Part shown: positions 6,931 to 13,966 of the stretch, piece after piece
Numbering within the stretch: position 1 is the stretch's first letter
Layout: every line of letters begins with the position of its first letter
Source: an uncultured Acidimicrobiaceae bacterium
GTDB taxonomy: Bacteria; Actinomycetota; Acidimicrobiia; Acidimicrobiales; Ilumatobacteraceae
Length of the DNA stretch: 18,573 nt
Assembly: GCA_903919215.1 (NCBI GenBank)
Contig: CAIXHI010000032.1
Location: 1-18,573 of the forward strand
Direction: 5' to 3'
The notes under the pieces: generated by a model
What the model saw: only the letters and a program-made list of their open reading frames with translations
Told to the model about the DNA's origin: nothing
The model's database searches: none
Position numbers and translations under genes: made by a program

Positions 6931-7359
6931 ATGGTGTTGGACGTGCGCACGCCCGTCGAACTCACCAGCGACTTCCGTTCCCGAGGGCTGAAGGTCACGC
7001 CGCAACGGCAACTGCTGTTCCGTCTGCTGTACGGCAACATGACGCACCCGACGGCGGAGGCCCTGTTCGCTCAGGCCAGCGAACTGATGCCAGGTATCTC
7101 GTTGCGCACCGTGTACCAGACCCTCAACGACCTCGCCGCGTTGGGTGAGTTGCAGGTACTCCACCCGTCATCCGGGTCGACGCGCTTCGACCCCAACGTG
7201 GACGACCATCACCACGCCCGTTGCCGCACTTGCGGCGAGTTGCACGACGTCTATGTCGACCGGGTACAGGACCTCGCGATGCGCGGCCCTGTCGGGTTCG
7301 TCGCCGAACGCGCGAACATTGTGTTCGACGGTGTCTGCGCCGACTGCCAAGTCGGCTGA
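6931..7359 (+). CDS. Fur-family metalloregulator, PerR-like
   Basis: Predicted 142-residue DNA-binding repressor. An N-terminal winged helix (TPQRQLLFRLLYGNMTHPTA, then LRTVYQTLNDL) is followed by a dimerisation and metal domain (residues about 85-139). Aligned by eye to B. subtilis PerR, the regulatory metal ligands are all present: His39, Asp87 (TRFD), His93 and His95 (DDHHH), and Asp106. Asp rather than Glu at the last position is the PerR-like state. The structural zinc set is visible as Cys98/Cys101 (CRTC) and Cys136/Cys139 (CADC). A rubrerythrin gene, a classic PerR target, follows 62 bases later. No ribosome binding site precedes the ATG at 6931; GTG 6934 and TTG 6937 are alternatives. 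Peroxide sensing is inferred from the ligands and context. Confidence 0.9.
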   Translation: MVLDVRTPVELTSDFRSRGLKVTPQRQLLFRLLYGNMTHPTAEALFAQASELMPGISLRTVYQTLNDLAALGELQVLHPSSGSTRFDPNVDDHHHARCRTCGELHDVYVDRVQDLAMRGPVGFVAERANIVFDGVCADCQVG

Positions 7360-7407
7360 CACTCCGTCAGTTCACCCACTACATCTCCAGCACAACCAAA
7401 AGAGAAC

Positions 7408-7413
7408 AAGGAG
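7408..7413 (+). promoter_or_regulatory. Strong ribosome binding site of rubrerythrin
   Basis: AAGGAG, 8 bases before the ATG at 7422. It is stronger than most start regions in this window, where many genes have no visible site, and suggests high expression. Confidence 0.75.
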
Positions 7414-7421
7414 TTACGTCA

Positions 7422-7844
<423 letters not shown>

Positions 7845-7850
7845 CCTACT

Positions 7851-7892
7851 CGGGTGGAGGGGGACGCTCCGGCGTCCCCCTCCAGCCACCCG
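7851..7892 (+). terminator. Strong hairpin between rubrerythrin and the Fe-S protein gene
   Basis: An 11-base perfect stem, GGAGGGGGACG (7856-7866) with CGTCCCCCTCC (7873-7883), closes a 6-base loop. A further 5 pairs, CGGGT with ACCCG, extend it across a small bulge. It begins 6 bases after the rubrerythrin stop. No T-tract follows, so it is more likely a partial terminator or mRNA-stability element that sets a high rubrerythrin to Fe-S protein ratio than a full stop. Confidence 0.6.
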
Positions 7893-7929
7893 AACATGTT
7901 CCATCCCCTTCCCAGCGCTCGGACATGGC

Positions 7930-9246
7930 ATGACAACGATCTACGACCCCAAGCATCCCCAGTACCTCGACGAAGCCGACGTCCGCAACGAACTCACCCG
8001 CGTCTACGACCTGTGTCATGGATGCCGACTGTGCTTCAAGTTCTGCACCTCGTTCCCCACGTTGTTCGAGATGATCGATCGTCACGACGATCAGGACGCC
8101 GGCCGTCTCACCCCGGCGCAGCAGGATCAGGTCATCGACGAGTGCTTCCAATGCAAGCTCTGCTACGTCAACTGCCCGTACATCCCAGACCTGCATGAGT
8201 GGGCGCTCGACTTCCCGCGATTGATGCTGCGTGCCGACGCGATGCGCCACGCCAACGACCAGGTGAGCCTGCGTCAGAAGGCCACTGACACGGTCATGGG
8301 CCACACCGATCTGCTGGGCAAGGCCGCCACGCTGGCCGCCCCGCTGGCCAACAAGATGGTCGGCGCCAAGCCGGGTTCGCTCGTGCGCAAGGCGATGGAG
8401 GTCACCACTGGTGTCTCGTCCGTCCGCATGCTGCCGCCGTACGCCCGGCAACGGTTCACCACCTGGTTCAAGAACCGGCCCAAGTTGCGGATCACCAAGC
8501 GACAGGGAAAGGTTGCGATCTTTCCCTCCTGTCTCGTCGAATATCAGGCGCCGGGTATCGGCCACGACATGGTCAAGGTCTACGAACGCAACGGGGTGGA
8601 GTGCACGCTGGCCGACACCACTGCGTGTTGCGGCGCTCCGTATTTGCACAGCGGCGACCTGAAGGCGTTCACCAAGATCGCCGAGAAGAACGTCAAGGAC
8701 CTCGCCCGTTCGGTGCGCAAGGGCAACGACATCGTCGTGCCACAGCCCACGTGCGGCTATGTGCTGAAGAAGGACTACATCGTCTACGTCGGCACCGACG
8801 AGGCCCGACTGGTGGCGGAGCACACGTACGACGCAGCGGAATACCTGATGCGACTCCACAAAGCCGACGGCACATCGCTGGACACCGAGTTCAACGGCTT
8901 TGTGCCCGAGACTGTGGCCTACCACACGCCATGTCACCTCAAGGCCCAGAACATCGGCCTCAAGAGCCGCGACCTGATCAAGCTCACCGGAGCCAAGGTG
9001 AAGCTGGTGCAGCAGTGCAGCGGGATCGACGGTATGTGGGGGTTGCGCGCGGAGAACGCCGAGCTCAGCATCCCGATGGCTCGCAAGCTCGCCGACGAAC
9101 TCAAACGAGCTGCCGGCGATGTTGTCGCTGGCGATTGTCATCTGGCCAACACCGCGATCACCGAGCAGACAGGTGAGGTGCCGTTGCACCCGCTGCAACT
9201 CATTGCCCGCGCCTATGGCATTCCCGAAGAAGGAGAACAACGGTGA
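7930..9246 (+). CDS. GlpC-like Fe-S protein with two 4Fe-4S motifs and two CCG domains
   Basis: Predicted 438-residue electron-transfer protein related to GlpC and heterodisulfide-reductase subunit D. Two ferredoxin-type motifs are clear: Cys29/32/35/39 (CHGCRLCFKFC) and Cys72/75/78/82 (CFQCKLCYVNCP). Two CCG (cysteine-rich) domains follow. The first has Cys201, Cys233-Cys234-Gly and Cys275, with Gln where the first Cys of the final CxxC would be. The second has Cys335 (TPCH), Cys363-Ser-Gly in place of CCG, and Cys403 (DCHLA). The set is therefore incomplete compared with GlpC. The ATG at 7930 has only a weak GGA upstream; it fits the family length and precedes the first Cys motif. The stop overlaps the next start as GTGA. 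A role as electron donor to rubrerythrin is inferred from the operon. Confidence 0.88.
   Translation: MTTIYDPKHPQYLDEADVRNELTRVYDLCHGCRLCFKFCTSFPTLFEMIDRHDDQDAGRLTPAQQDQVIDECFQCKLCYVNCPYIPDLHEWALDFPRLMLRADAMRHANDQVSLRQKATDTVMGHTDLLGKAATLAAPLANKMVGAKPGSLVRKAMEVTTGVSSVRMLPPYARQRFTTWFKNRPKLRITKRQGKVAIFPSCLVEYQAPGIGHDMVKVYERNGVECTLADTTACCGAPYLHSGDLKAFTKIAEKNVKDLARSVRKGNDIVVPQPTCGYVLKKDYIVYVGTDEARLVAEHTYDAAEYLMRLHKADGTSLDTEFNGFVPETVAYHTPCHLKAQNIGLKSRDLIKLTGAKVKLVQQCSGIDGMWGLRAENAELSIPMARKLADELKRAAGDVVAGDCHLANTAITEQTGEVPLHPLQLIARAYGIPEEGEQR
9230..9235 (+). promoter_or_regulatory. Ribosome binding site supporting the GTG start of the DUF3501 gene
   Basis: AAGGAG lies 7 bases before the GTG at 9243, inside the end of the Fe-S protein gene. 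It fixes the GTG as the start and indicates coupled translation. Confidence 0.7.
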
Positions 9247-9857
9247 GTACCCAAACCGTTCCTGCCTCATCGTCGCGCAAGCTGACGTTGGGCGACATCG
9301 CCGAAACGCGCGCCTATGAGCGCGAACGCGACGACTTCCGTGCGCACGTCATCGAGTTGAAGCGCCGACGGCGTGTGCACGTGGGCACCGTCGTCACCTT
9401 GCTGTTCGAGAACCGTGACACGATCCGGTTCCAGGTGCAGGAGATGGCTCGTGCCGAGCGGATCTTCACCGATGAAGGCATCCAGGAAGAACTCAACGTC
9501 TACAACCCGATGGTGCCCGAAGCTGGGCAGTTGTGCGCCACGATGTTCATCGAGTTGACCTCCGACGAGGAGATGCGCGAGTGGTTGCCGAAACTGGTGG
9601 GTGTTGAGCAGTTGGTGCAGTTCCGCCTGCCGAATGGCGATGTCGTCAAATGCGTCGTCGACCCGCAGCACGCCAGCCAACTCACCCGCGAGCACATCAC
9701 CGCTGCAGTGCACTACGTGACGTTTGAGTTCACACCGGCCCAGGTTGCGGCGATGGCCGACGGTGCTGTGCTGGAGATCACGCACCCGGCATATCTGGAA
9801 TCAGCAGAACTGTCTGCGTTCACGCTTACACAGTTGCAAGCCGACCTGCAGGGCTGA
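9243..9857 (+). CDS. DUF3501 family protein
   Basis: Predicted 204-residue soluble protein of the uncharacterised DUF3501 family. Recognition rests on the N-terminal pattern LTLGDIAETRAYERERDDFR, followed by KRRRRVHVGTVVTLLFENRD, FQVQEMARAERI and a conserved acidic segment EELNVYNPMVP. There is no signal peptide, membrane helix or cysteine pair, so it is unlikely to bind an Fe-S cluster itself. The GTG start at 9243 has a good AAGGAG upstream and overlaps the stop of the GlpC-like gene by 4 bases. Members are often found beside rubrerythrin and CCG-domain Fe-S proteins (from memory), as here. The molecular function is not known; a chaperone or partner role for the Fe-S protein is one guess. 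Confidence 0.85.
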   Translation: MSTQTVPASSSRKLTLGDIAETRAYERERDDFRAHVIELKRRRRVHVGTVVTLLFENRDTIRFQVQEMARAERIFTDEGIQEELNVYNPMVPEAGQLCATMFIELTSDEEMREWLPKLVGVEQLVQFRLPNGDVVKCVVDPQHASQLTREHITAAVHYVTFEFTPAQVAAMADGAVLEITHPAYLESAELSAFTLTQLQADLQG

Positions 9858-9918
9858 TTGCCGCCTGATCGTGGGTGCTGCGGCGCGCGGGGCGCGCGAA
9901 AAAGACTCGAATTGCCCC

Positions 9919-9948
9919 TTCACAAGCACTTGCGCGTCGCCCTAGATT
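9919..9948 (+). promoter_or_regulatory. Candidate promoter of the whiB gene
   Basis: TTCACA (9919-9924) and TAGATT (9943-9948) are separated by 18 bases and resemble housekeeping -35 and -10 elements. Predicted transcription would begin near 9955, leaving a leader of about 45 bases before the GTG at 10000. The gap 9858-9999 also holds a GC hairpin (9884-9898) followed by five A residues, which is not a terminator on either strand. Confidence 0.45.
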
Positions 9949-9999
9949 CGGGATGCGCCGGGGGATCGCCCGGTCGCGACGGTGATGGGGGTCAATCTC

Positions 10000-10239
10000 G
10001 TGTCGGCCAAAGAGATCAATTGGCGTCAACTCGGAGCATGCAGGGGCCTTGAGCCCAGCATCTTTTACCCGGATGACGACGATGACGGTATGGAGGCCAA
10101 GTCGGTGTGCGCGGACTGCGGTGTCCGTGTGGCCTGTCTCGAATACTCGCTGCAAGTGCGCGAGAAGGCCGGTGTGTGGGGTGGCGCCACAGAACGCGAG
10201 CGCCGTCGCCTCATCCGCCAACGTCGGCGTAGCGCATAA
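10000..10239 (+). CDS. WhiB-family Fe-S transcription factor
   Basis: Predicted 79-residue redox-responsive regulator specific to actinobacteria and their phages. The four cluster-binding cysteines are Cys14, Cys37, Cys40 and Cys46 (C...CxxCxxxxxC), followed by the family turn GVWGG near residue 64 and a basic C-terminal tail (ERERRRLIRQRRR) for DNA binding. A run of five Asp (25-29) lies in the loop before Cys37. The GTG at 10000 is preferred because GGGGG lies 9 bases upstream and the length then matches compact WhiB proteins; GTG 9982 and ATG 9985 would add 5-6 residues. It sits between the peroxide-module genes and trpD, with its own promoter candidate. Which WhiB subclass it belongs to cannot be told. 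Confidence 0.92.
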   Translation: MSAKEINWRQLGACRGLEPSIFYPDDDDDGMEAKSVCADCGVRVACLEYSLQVREKAGVWGGATERERRRLIRQRRRSA

Positions 10240-10267
10240 GCCCTTCGCCGCGACCCATCCGACTGCC

Positions 10268-10273
10268 TAGTCT
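10268..10273 (+). promoter_or_regulatory. -10 element of a probably leaderless trpD transcript
   Basis: TAGTCT ends 6 bases before the trpD ATG at 10280, placing transcription start at or next to the start codon; a weak -35-like TTCGCC lies 18 bases upstream (10244-10249). No ribosome binding site is seen. A leaderless message leaves no room for a trp attenuator. Confidence 0.6.
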
Positions 10274-10279
10274 GACTCC

Positions 10280-11341
10280 ATGAGTGGACTCGATGAACTA
10301 GGCGGCTGGCCCGCGCTCCTCACGGAGTTGCTGGACAAGCATGACCTGCCCGCAGCCCATGCTCGCGCGGCGATGGCCACGATCCTCGCTGGCGAGGCCA
10401 CTGCAGCACAGTTGATCGGCTTCGTGGTCGCGCTGCGGGCCAAAGGTGAGACACCCGAGGAACTCTCCGGACTGCTCGACGCGGTGCTGGCCGCAGCCAC
10501 GTTGGTGCCGCTTCCTGCCGACCTGCAGGCACGCGCCGTCGACATCGTCGGGACAGGTGGCGATCGCAGCCACAGCATCAACGTCAGCACGATGGCGGCC
10601 ATCGTCACCGCAGGAGCTGGGGTACCCGTGTGCAAACACGGCGCGCGTGCCTCCAGTTCGCAGTGCGGCACGGCCGATGTGTTGGAGGCATTGGGTGTCG
10701 CCATCGAACTCGGCCCGGAGGGTGTGCTGCGCTGCGTGGAAGACGTGGGTATCGGTTTCTGCCTCGCCCCGCGCTACCACCCGGCGTTCCGCTTCGCTGC
10801 ACCCAGCCGTCGTGAGATCGGCATTCCCACGGTGTTCAACCTGCTCGGCCCGATGGCCAACCCGGGTCGTGTGAAGCGGCAGCTGATCGGCGTTGCCAAC
10901 CCAGGTATGGCCGAGCGGATGCTCGCCTCGCTGCGGCTGCATGGTTCACATCGCGCGTGGGTGGTGCACGGCAGTGGCCTCGACGAACTCACCACCACTG
11001 GCCCGTCCACGGTGCTCGCCCTCGATGACGACTCGGTGCGTACCTTCACCGTCGACGCGGTCGACCTGGGCCTGGCCCCGGCGATCCTCGACGAACTGGT
11101 GGGCGGCACACCGGACGTGAACGCGCAGGTCGTGCGCGATGTGCTCGCCGGCAACCACGGTGCGCACCGCAACATCGTCGTGCTCAACGCAGCAGCAGCA
11201 CTGATCGTCGCCGGTGTTGCCGAGACGATGGAGGAGGGGTTGGCGCGAGCGATCGAGTCGATCGATTCCGGGTCGGCAGCAGCCACGCTGGAGCGTTGGG
11301 TCACCGTCTCGCAGCAGGCCGCAGAAGAGTTCGGACATTGA
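10280..11341 (+). CDS. trpD: Anthranilate phosphoribosyltransferase
   Basis: Second step of tryptophan synthesis: joins anthranilate and phosphoribosyl pyrophosphate to give phosphoribosylanthranilate, in the cytoplasm. The 353-residue product has the full family length, with an N-terminal helical domain and then the PRPP motif VDIVGTGGD (near 88-96), NVST, KHGARASSSQCGTADVLEALG and the RRE...TVFNLLGPMANPG segment that binds anthranilate. It stands apart from other trp genes; its neighbours are whiB and a thrB-like kinase 16 bases downstream. The ATG at 10280 is preceded by TAGTCT with 6 bases between, suggesting a leaderless mRNA. In M. tuberculosis trpD is likewise separate from the trp operon and adjoins a DnaQ-UvrC fusion gene. 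Confidence 0.96.
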   Translation: MSGLDELGGWPALLTELLDKHDLPAAHARAAMATILAGEATAAQLIGFVVALRAKGETPEELSGLLDAVLAAATLVPLPADLQARAVDIVGTGGDRSHSINVSTMAAIVTAGAGVPVCKHGARASSSQCGTADVLEALGVAIELGPEGVLRCVEDVGIGFCLAPRYHPAFRFAAPSRREIGIPTVFNLLGPMANPGRVKRQLIGVANPGMAERMLASLRLHGSHRAWVVHGSGLDELTTTGPSTVLALDDDSVRTFTVDAVDLGLAPAILDELVGGTPDVNAQVVRDVLAGNHGAHRNIVVLNAAAALIVAGVAETMEEGLARAIESIDSGSAAATLERWVTVSQQAAEEFGH

Positions 11342-11357
11342 TGCGAATCGATCGACG

Positions 11358-12191
11358 ATGATCGCCCGCGTGCCGGCTTCGTCGGCCAACCTCGGGCCTG
11401 GGTTCGACACCTTGGGTATGGCGCTCTCGCTGTACGCAGAGGTCGGCGTGGGTGCCCCGAGCGACGACAGCGCCCACGTGGCCGATGAGCACCACCCGGC
11501 AATGATCGCGTTCCGGCGGATGGGCGGCGAGGGAGACCTGTGGGTGCGTTCACCGATTCCGGTGGGCCGTGGCATGGGGTTCAGCGGAGCGGTACGCGTT
11601 GGTGGGTTGGTGGCTGCACACGCACAGCGCCACGGCGACTCGCCTGAGTTACTGGAGGCGGCGCGCACCGAACTGCTGTGCGTGGCGTCCGAACTCGAAG
11701 GGCACGCCGACAATGTTGCGGCATCCCTGTTCGGCGGCATTGTCGCCACGGCCGGCGGTCGCGCGGTGCAGATCCGCCTGTCGTTCGACCCGGCGATGGT
11801 GATGTGGGTGCCGTCATTTCTCACGAGCACGGACGAGTCGCGGGCGAAACTGCCCGCGCAGGTACCGCTCGAGGATGTCGTGTTCAACCTCGGACGAACT
11901 GCGCTCTTGGTGGCGGCACTGGCGGCCGGCGATGTGCATACGTTGCGCATCGCCACGGAGGACCGGCTGCATCAAGATCGTCGTTTCGCTGCCGCCGGCC
12001 CGTCACGTGCCGCGTTGCAAGCGGCTCTGGAGGCTGGGGCATGGGCCGCATGGCTCAGCGGGTCCGGGCCCACTGTGGCGGTGATGTGTGCGGTCGATGA
12101 GGCGGAGGATCTCGCAGCAGCGCTGCCCGCCGACGGGCACACGAAGATCCTGCGGATCGATCACGGCGGGGCGACGATCGAAGCAGGTTGA
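11358..12191 (+). CDS. thrB: Homoserine kinase-like GHMP kinase
   Basis: Predicted 277-residue kinase of the GHMP superfamily, probably making O-phosphohomoserine for threonine synthesis. The N-terminus RVPASSANLGPGFDTLG is diagnostic of ThrB. The ATP-binding motif at 68-78 reads PVGRGMGFSGA, so the common GLGSSA has become GMGFSGA. GHADNVAASLFGG (115-127) and the C-terminal LSGSGPTVAV are both present. The ATG at 11358 places the diagnostic motif at residue 4, as in known ThrB proteins. It follows trpD by 16 bases and is probably co-transcribed. No thrC or hom gene is in the window. The altered ATP loop leaves some doubt about the exact substrate. Confidence 0.85.
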   Translation: MIARVPASSANLGPGFDTLGMALSLYAEVGVGAPSDDSAHVADEHHPAMIAFRRMGGEGDLWVRSPIPVGRGMGFSGAVRVGGLVAAHAQRHGDSPELLEAARTELLCVASELEGHADNVAASLFGGIVATAGGRAVQIRLSFDPAMVMWVPSFLTSTDESRAKLPAQVPLEDVVFNLGRTALLVAALAAGDVHTLRIATEDRLHQDRRFAAAGPSRAALQAALEAGAWAAWLSGSGPTVAVMCAVDEAEDLAAALPADGHTKILRIDHGGATIEAG

Positions 12192-12212
12192 GCGGCCGAT
12201 TCGCTGCAGTCG

Positions 12213-12242
12213 ATCAGGCGGCGTCACATCAGGCGGCGTCGC
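12213..12242 (-). repeat. 15-base tandem duplication spanning a stop codon
   Basis: Two 15-base copies (12228-12242 and 12213-12227, 14 of 15 identical) cover the last codons and TGA stop of the DnaQ-UvrC gene. Because the unit length is a multiple of three, the second copy repeats Cys-Asp-Ala-Ala-stop in the same frame after the first stop. It sits in the 37-base gap between two convergent genes and fits slippage duplication. Confidence 0.8.
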
Positions 12243-13875
12243 AGAGTCGCGTGACCTCGCGTACCGGCACCGTCGGCCACGACCATTCCCCACTGCACGA
12301 CAACAGTCGTGCGTGGTAGCTGGCGCGTTCGATCGCGCGGGCGAGACACAACACCTCGTCGGCAGCGTTGCGGGGCAACGGTGCCGGGTAGGCAACCGTC
12401 TCGGGCGGAGGGAGCTCGAGGCCGGTGGGCAGCTGATCGGTTGCGTGCGCGCTGACGAGTAACCCGTCGCGCAGGTGCAGCACGGTGTCGTGCACCTGTA
12501 CCTGGGCCTCGCCGGCAGCGCGAAGTTGGTCCATCAGCCGTTGGCGGGTGATGGCCGACCCAAAGGTGTTCGCCCGGTCGCGCATCGTTGCCGCCTCCTC
12601 GAACCGACGCTCGTGCGACAGCGCAGCGACCTTGCGCCACAGCGGGTCGAGCACCAACTGTGGTGACGTGGTGAGCGCGGCCACCACCTGGCCGACGACG
12701 CGCCAGTACGCAGCTTCGTCGGCGCTGCCACTGCACGGGCACATGGCGACTCCGAGTCGGGCGCCGGTGCACGGGGTGGCGCCCTCGGCGGCTCTGAAGT
12801 TGCGGCCGATGCGCGTGTTGCAGCGACGGATCGGCAGTGCGGACTGCACGGCCTCGATCACGCTCGCGGCGACAGCCCGTGACGACAACGGCCCGAGGTG
12901 CACGCCGGTGGCGGGGGGCTTGTTGGCGACGACCAAACGAGGCCATTGCTCATCGGTGGTGAGGCGGATGTATGCGTACTTCTGCCAGGTGGTACCCACC
13001 CGGTTGTAGCGCGGGCTGAGCAGGTGCAGATACCGCAACTCGAGCACTTCTGCGCTGATCGGCTCGTGGGCGATGGTGTGCGCGACCCGCTGGGTCTCGC
13101 GCAGCATTGGGCCGATCTTGCGGCGGTCGTCGCTGCCGAAGTAGCTGCGTACTCGCTGACGCAGGTTGGTGGCCTTGCCCACGTAGAGCACCTCGTCGTT
13201 GGCTCCGAGGAAGCGGTAGACACCGGGGGTGCGTGGCAGGTGATGCGTGAGTTTCAGCTTTGCCGCCTGTGGGTGCCCGCTTGTCTTGGGCAATGCGACC
13301 AGATCGTCGAGCCCCATCACGCCCAGCCCGGAAGCGCGTTCGAGTAGCACGTGCAGCAGGTCGGTGGTGGCGAGTGCATCGTCGAGTGCCCGGTGCGACG
13401 GCCGGTGATCGAGGCGCAGACGCGAGGCGAGCGTGCCGAGCTTGCAGTCGGGTACCTCGTCGCGCACCAATCGGCGGGCAAGGGGCAACGTGTCGACGAT
13501 GGTGTTCTGAAACGCCGCACGACCACTGCGCAACATCGCAGCGTTGATGAACGCCATGTCGAACCCCACGTTGTGGCCGACGATCACCGCTTCGCCGACG
13601 AACTCTTGCAACGTCGGCAGTACAGACTCGATCCGTGGCGCGGTGAACACCATGGATTCGGTGATCCCCGTGAGCATGGTGATCCCGGGAGGGATGGCAC
13701 GCCCCGGATTGACGAGTGTGCCCATCGTGCCGAGGCACTCGCCGCCGCGGACCTTCACCACGCCGATCTCGGTGATCAGGTCGGTGCCGCGGTCGGTGCC
13801 GGTGGTCTCGATGTCGAGGACGCAGAACGTGACATCGGCCAACGGGGTCCCGAGATCATCGAACGAGCGTTGCAC
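12229..13875 (-). CDS. DnaQ-type exonuclease fused to UvrC-like GIY-YIG nuclease and UVR motif
   Basis: Predicted 548-residue DNA-processing protein. An N-terminal DEDDh 3'-5' exonuclease has Asp21/Glu23 in LDIETTG, GHNVGFDMAF and SHRALDDA. A GIY-YIG nuclease domain begins near residue 215 (PGVYRFLGANDEVLYVGKATNLRQRV), followed by a UvrB-binding UVR-like helix pair (ALSHERRFEEAATMRDR). The C-terminal RNase-H-like and HhH domains of true UvrC are missing. This architecture is known in actinobacteria (Rv2191 in M. tuberculosis). The GTG at 13875 (MQRSFDDLG) is chosen over GTG 13899 because the latter lies inside a LexA-like palindrome and the family usually begins near QRSFDDLG. Regulation by DNA damage is inferred. 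It is divergent from the NYN gene and convergent with thrB. Confidence 0.9.
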   Translation of the reverse strand: MQRSFDDLGTPLADVTFCVLDIETTGTDRGTDLITEIGVVKVRGGECLGTMGTLVNPGRAIPPGITMLTGITESMVFTAPRIESVLPTLQEFVGEAVIVGHNVGFDMAFINAAMLRSGRAAFQNTIVDTLPLARRLVRDEVPDCKLGTLASRLRLDHRPSHRALDDALATTDLLHVLLERASGLGVMGLDDLVALPKTSGHPQAAKLKLTHHLPRTPGVYRFLGANDEVLYVGKATNLRQRVRSYFGSDDRRKIGPMLRETQRVAHTIAHEPISAEVLELRYLHLLSPRYNRVGTTWQKYAYIRLTTDEQWPRLVVANKPPATGVHLGPLSSRAVAASVIEAVQSALPIRRCNTRIGRNFRAAEGATPCTGARLGVAMCPCSGSADEAAYWRVVGQVVAALTTSPQLVLDPLWRKVAALSHERRFEEAATMRDRANTFGSAITRQRLMDQLRAAGEAQVQVHDTVLHLRDGLLVSAHATDQLPTGLELPPPETVAYPAPLPRNAADEVLCLARAIERASYHARLLSCSGEWSWPTVPVREVTRLCDAA

Positions 13876-13891
13876 GACTGCACAGTGGAGC

Positions 13892-13913
13892 ACGAACACC
13901 CGTTCGTTGTCAA
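13892..13913 (-). promoter_or_regulatory. LexA/SOS-type box abutting a TTGACA -35 element
   Basis: On the minus strand a perfect TTGACA (13913-13908) is followed immediately by the palindrome ACGAAC-ACCC-GTTCGT in plus orientation (13892-13907). This fits the actinobacterial and Gram-positive SOS box pattern CGAAC-N4-GTTCG. A bound repressor would cover the promoter spacer of the DnaQ-UvrC gene. A -10-like CACTGT (13887-13882) lies 6 bases before the GTG at 13875, though the 20-base spacer is long. Confidence 0.6.
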
Positions 13914-13954
13914 GAACAGACGTTCGACCACGGGGGCGATCGAGGGTGGATGGC

Positions 13955-13960
13955 TAGATT
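13955..13960 (+). promoter_or_regulatory. -10 element of a probably leaderless NYN-domain gene
   Basis: TAGATT ends 6 bases before the GTG start at 13967, the same spacing as at trpD. No ribosome binding site is present and no clear -35 is seen. The transcript probably starts at or next to the GTG. Confidence 0.55.
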
Positions 13961-13966
13961 GACCGC

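Noticed and set aside
7930..9246. Calling the Fe-S protein a true glpC because glpD is nearby
   Set aside because: It belongs to the rubrerythrin/DUF3501 cluster on the other strand, no glpA or glpB is present, and its CCG cysteines differ from GlpC.
9884..9898. GC-rich hairpin with five A residues after the DUF3501 gene as a terminator
   Set aside because: The stem is only 5 pairs and is followed by A residues on plus; on minus the T-tract comes before the stem, so it is not an intrinsic terminator in either direction.
13899..13899. GTG at 13899 as the start of the DnaQ-UvrC gene
   Set aside because: It lies inside the LexA-like palindrome, has no ribosome binding site, and adds eight residues not expected before the family N-terminus QRSFDDLG.
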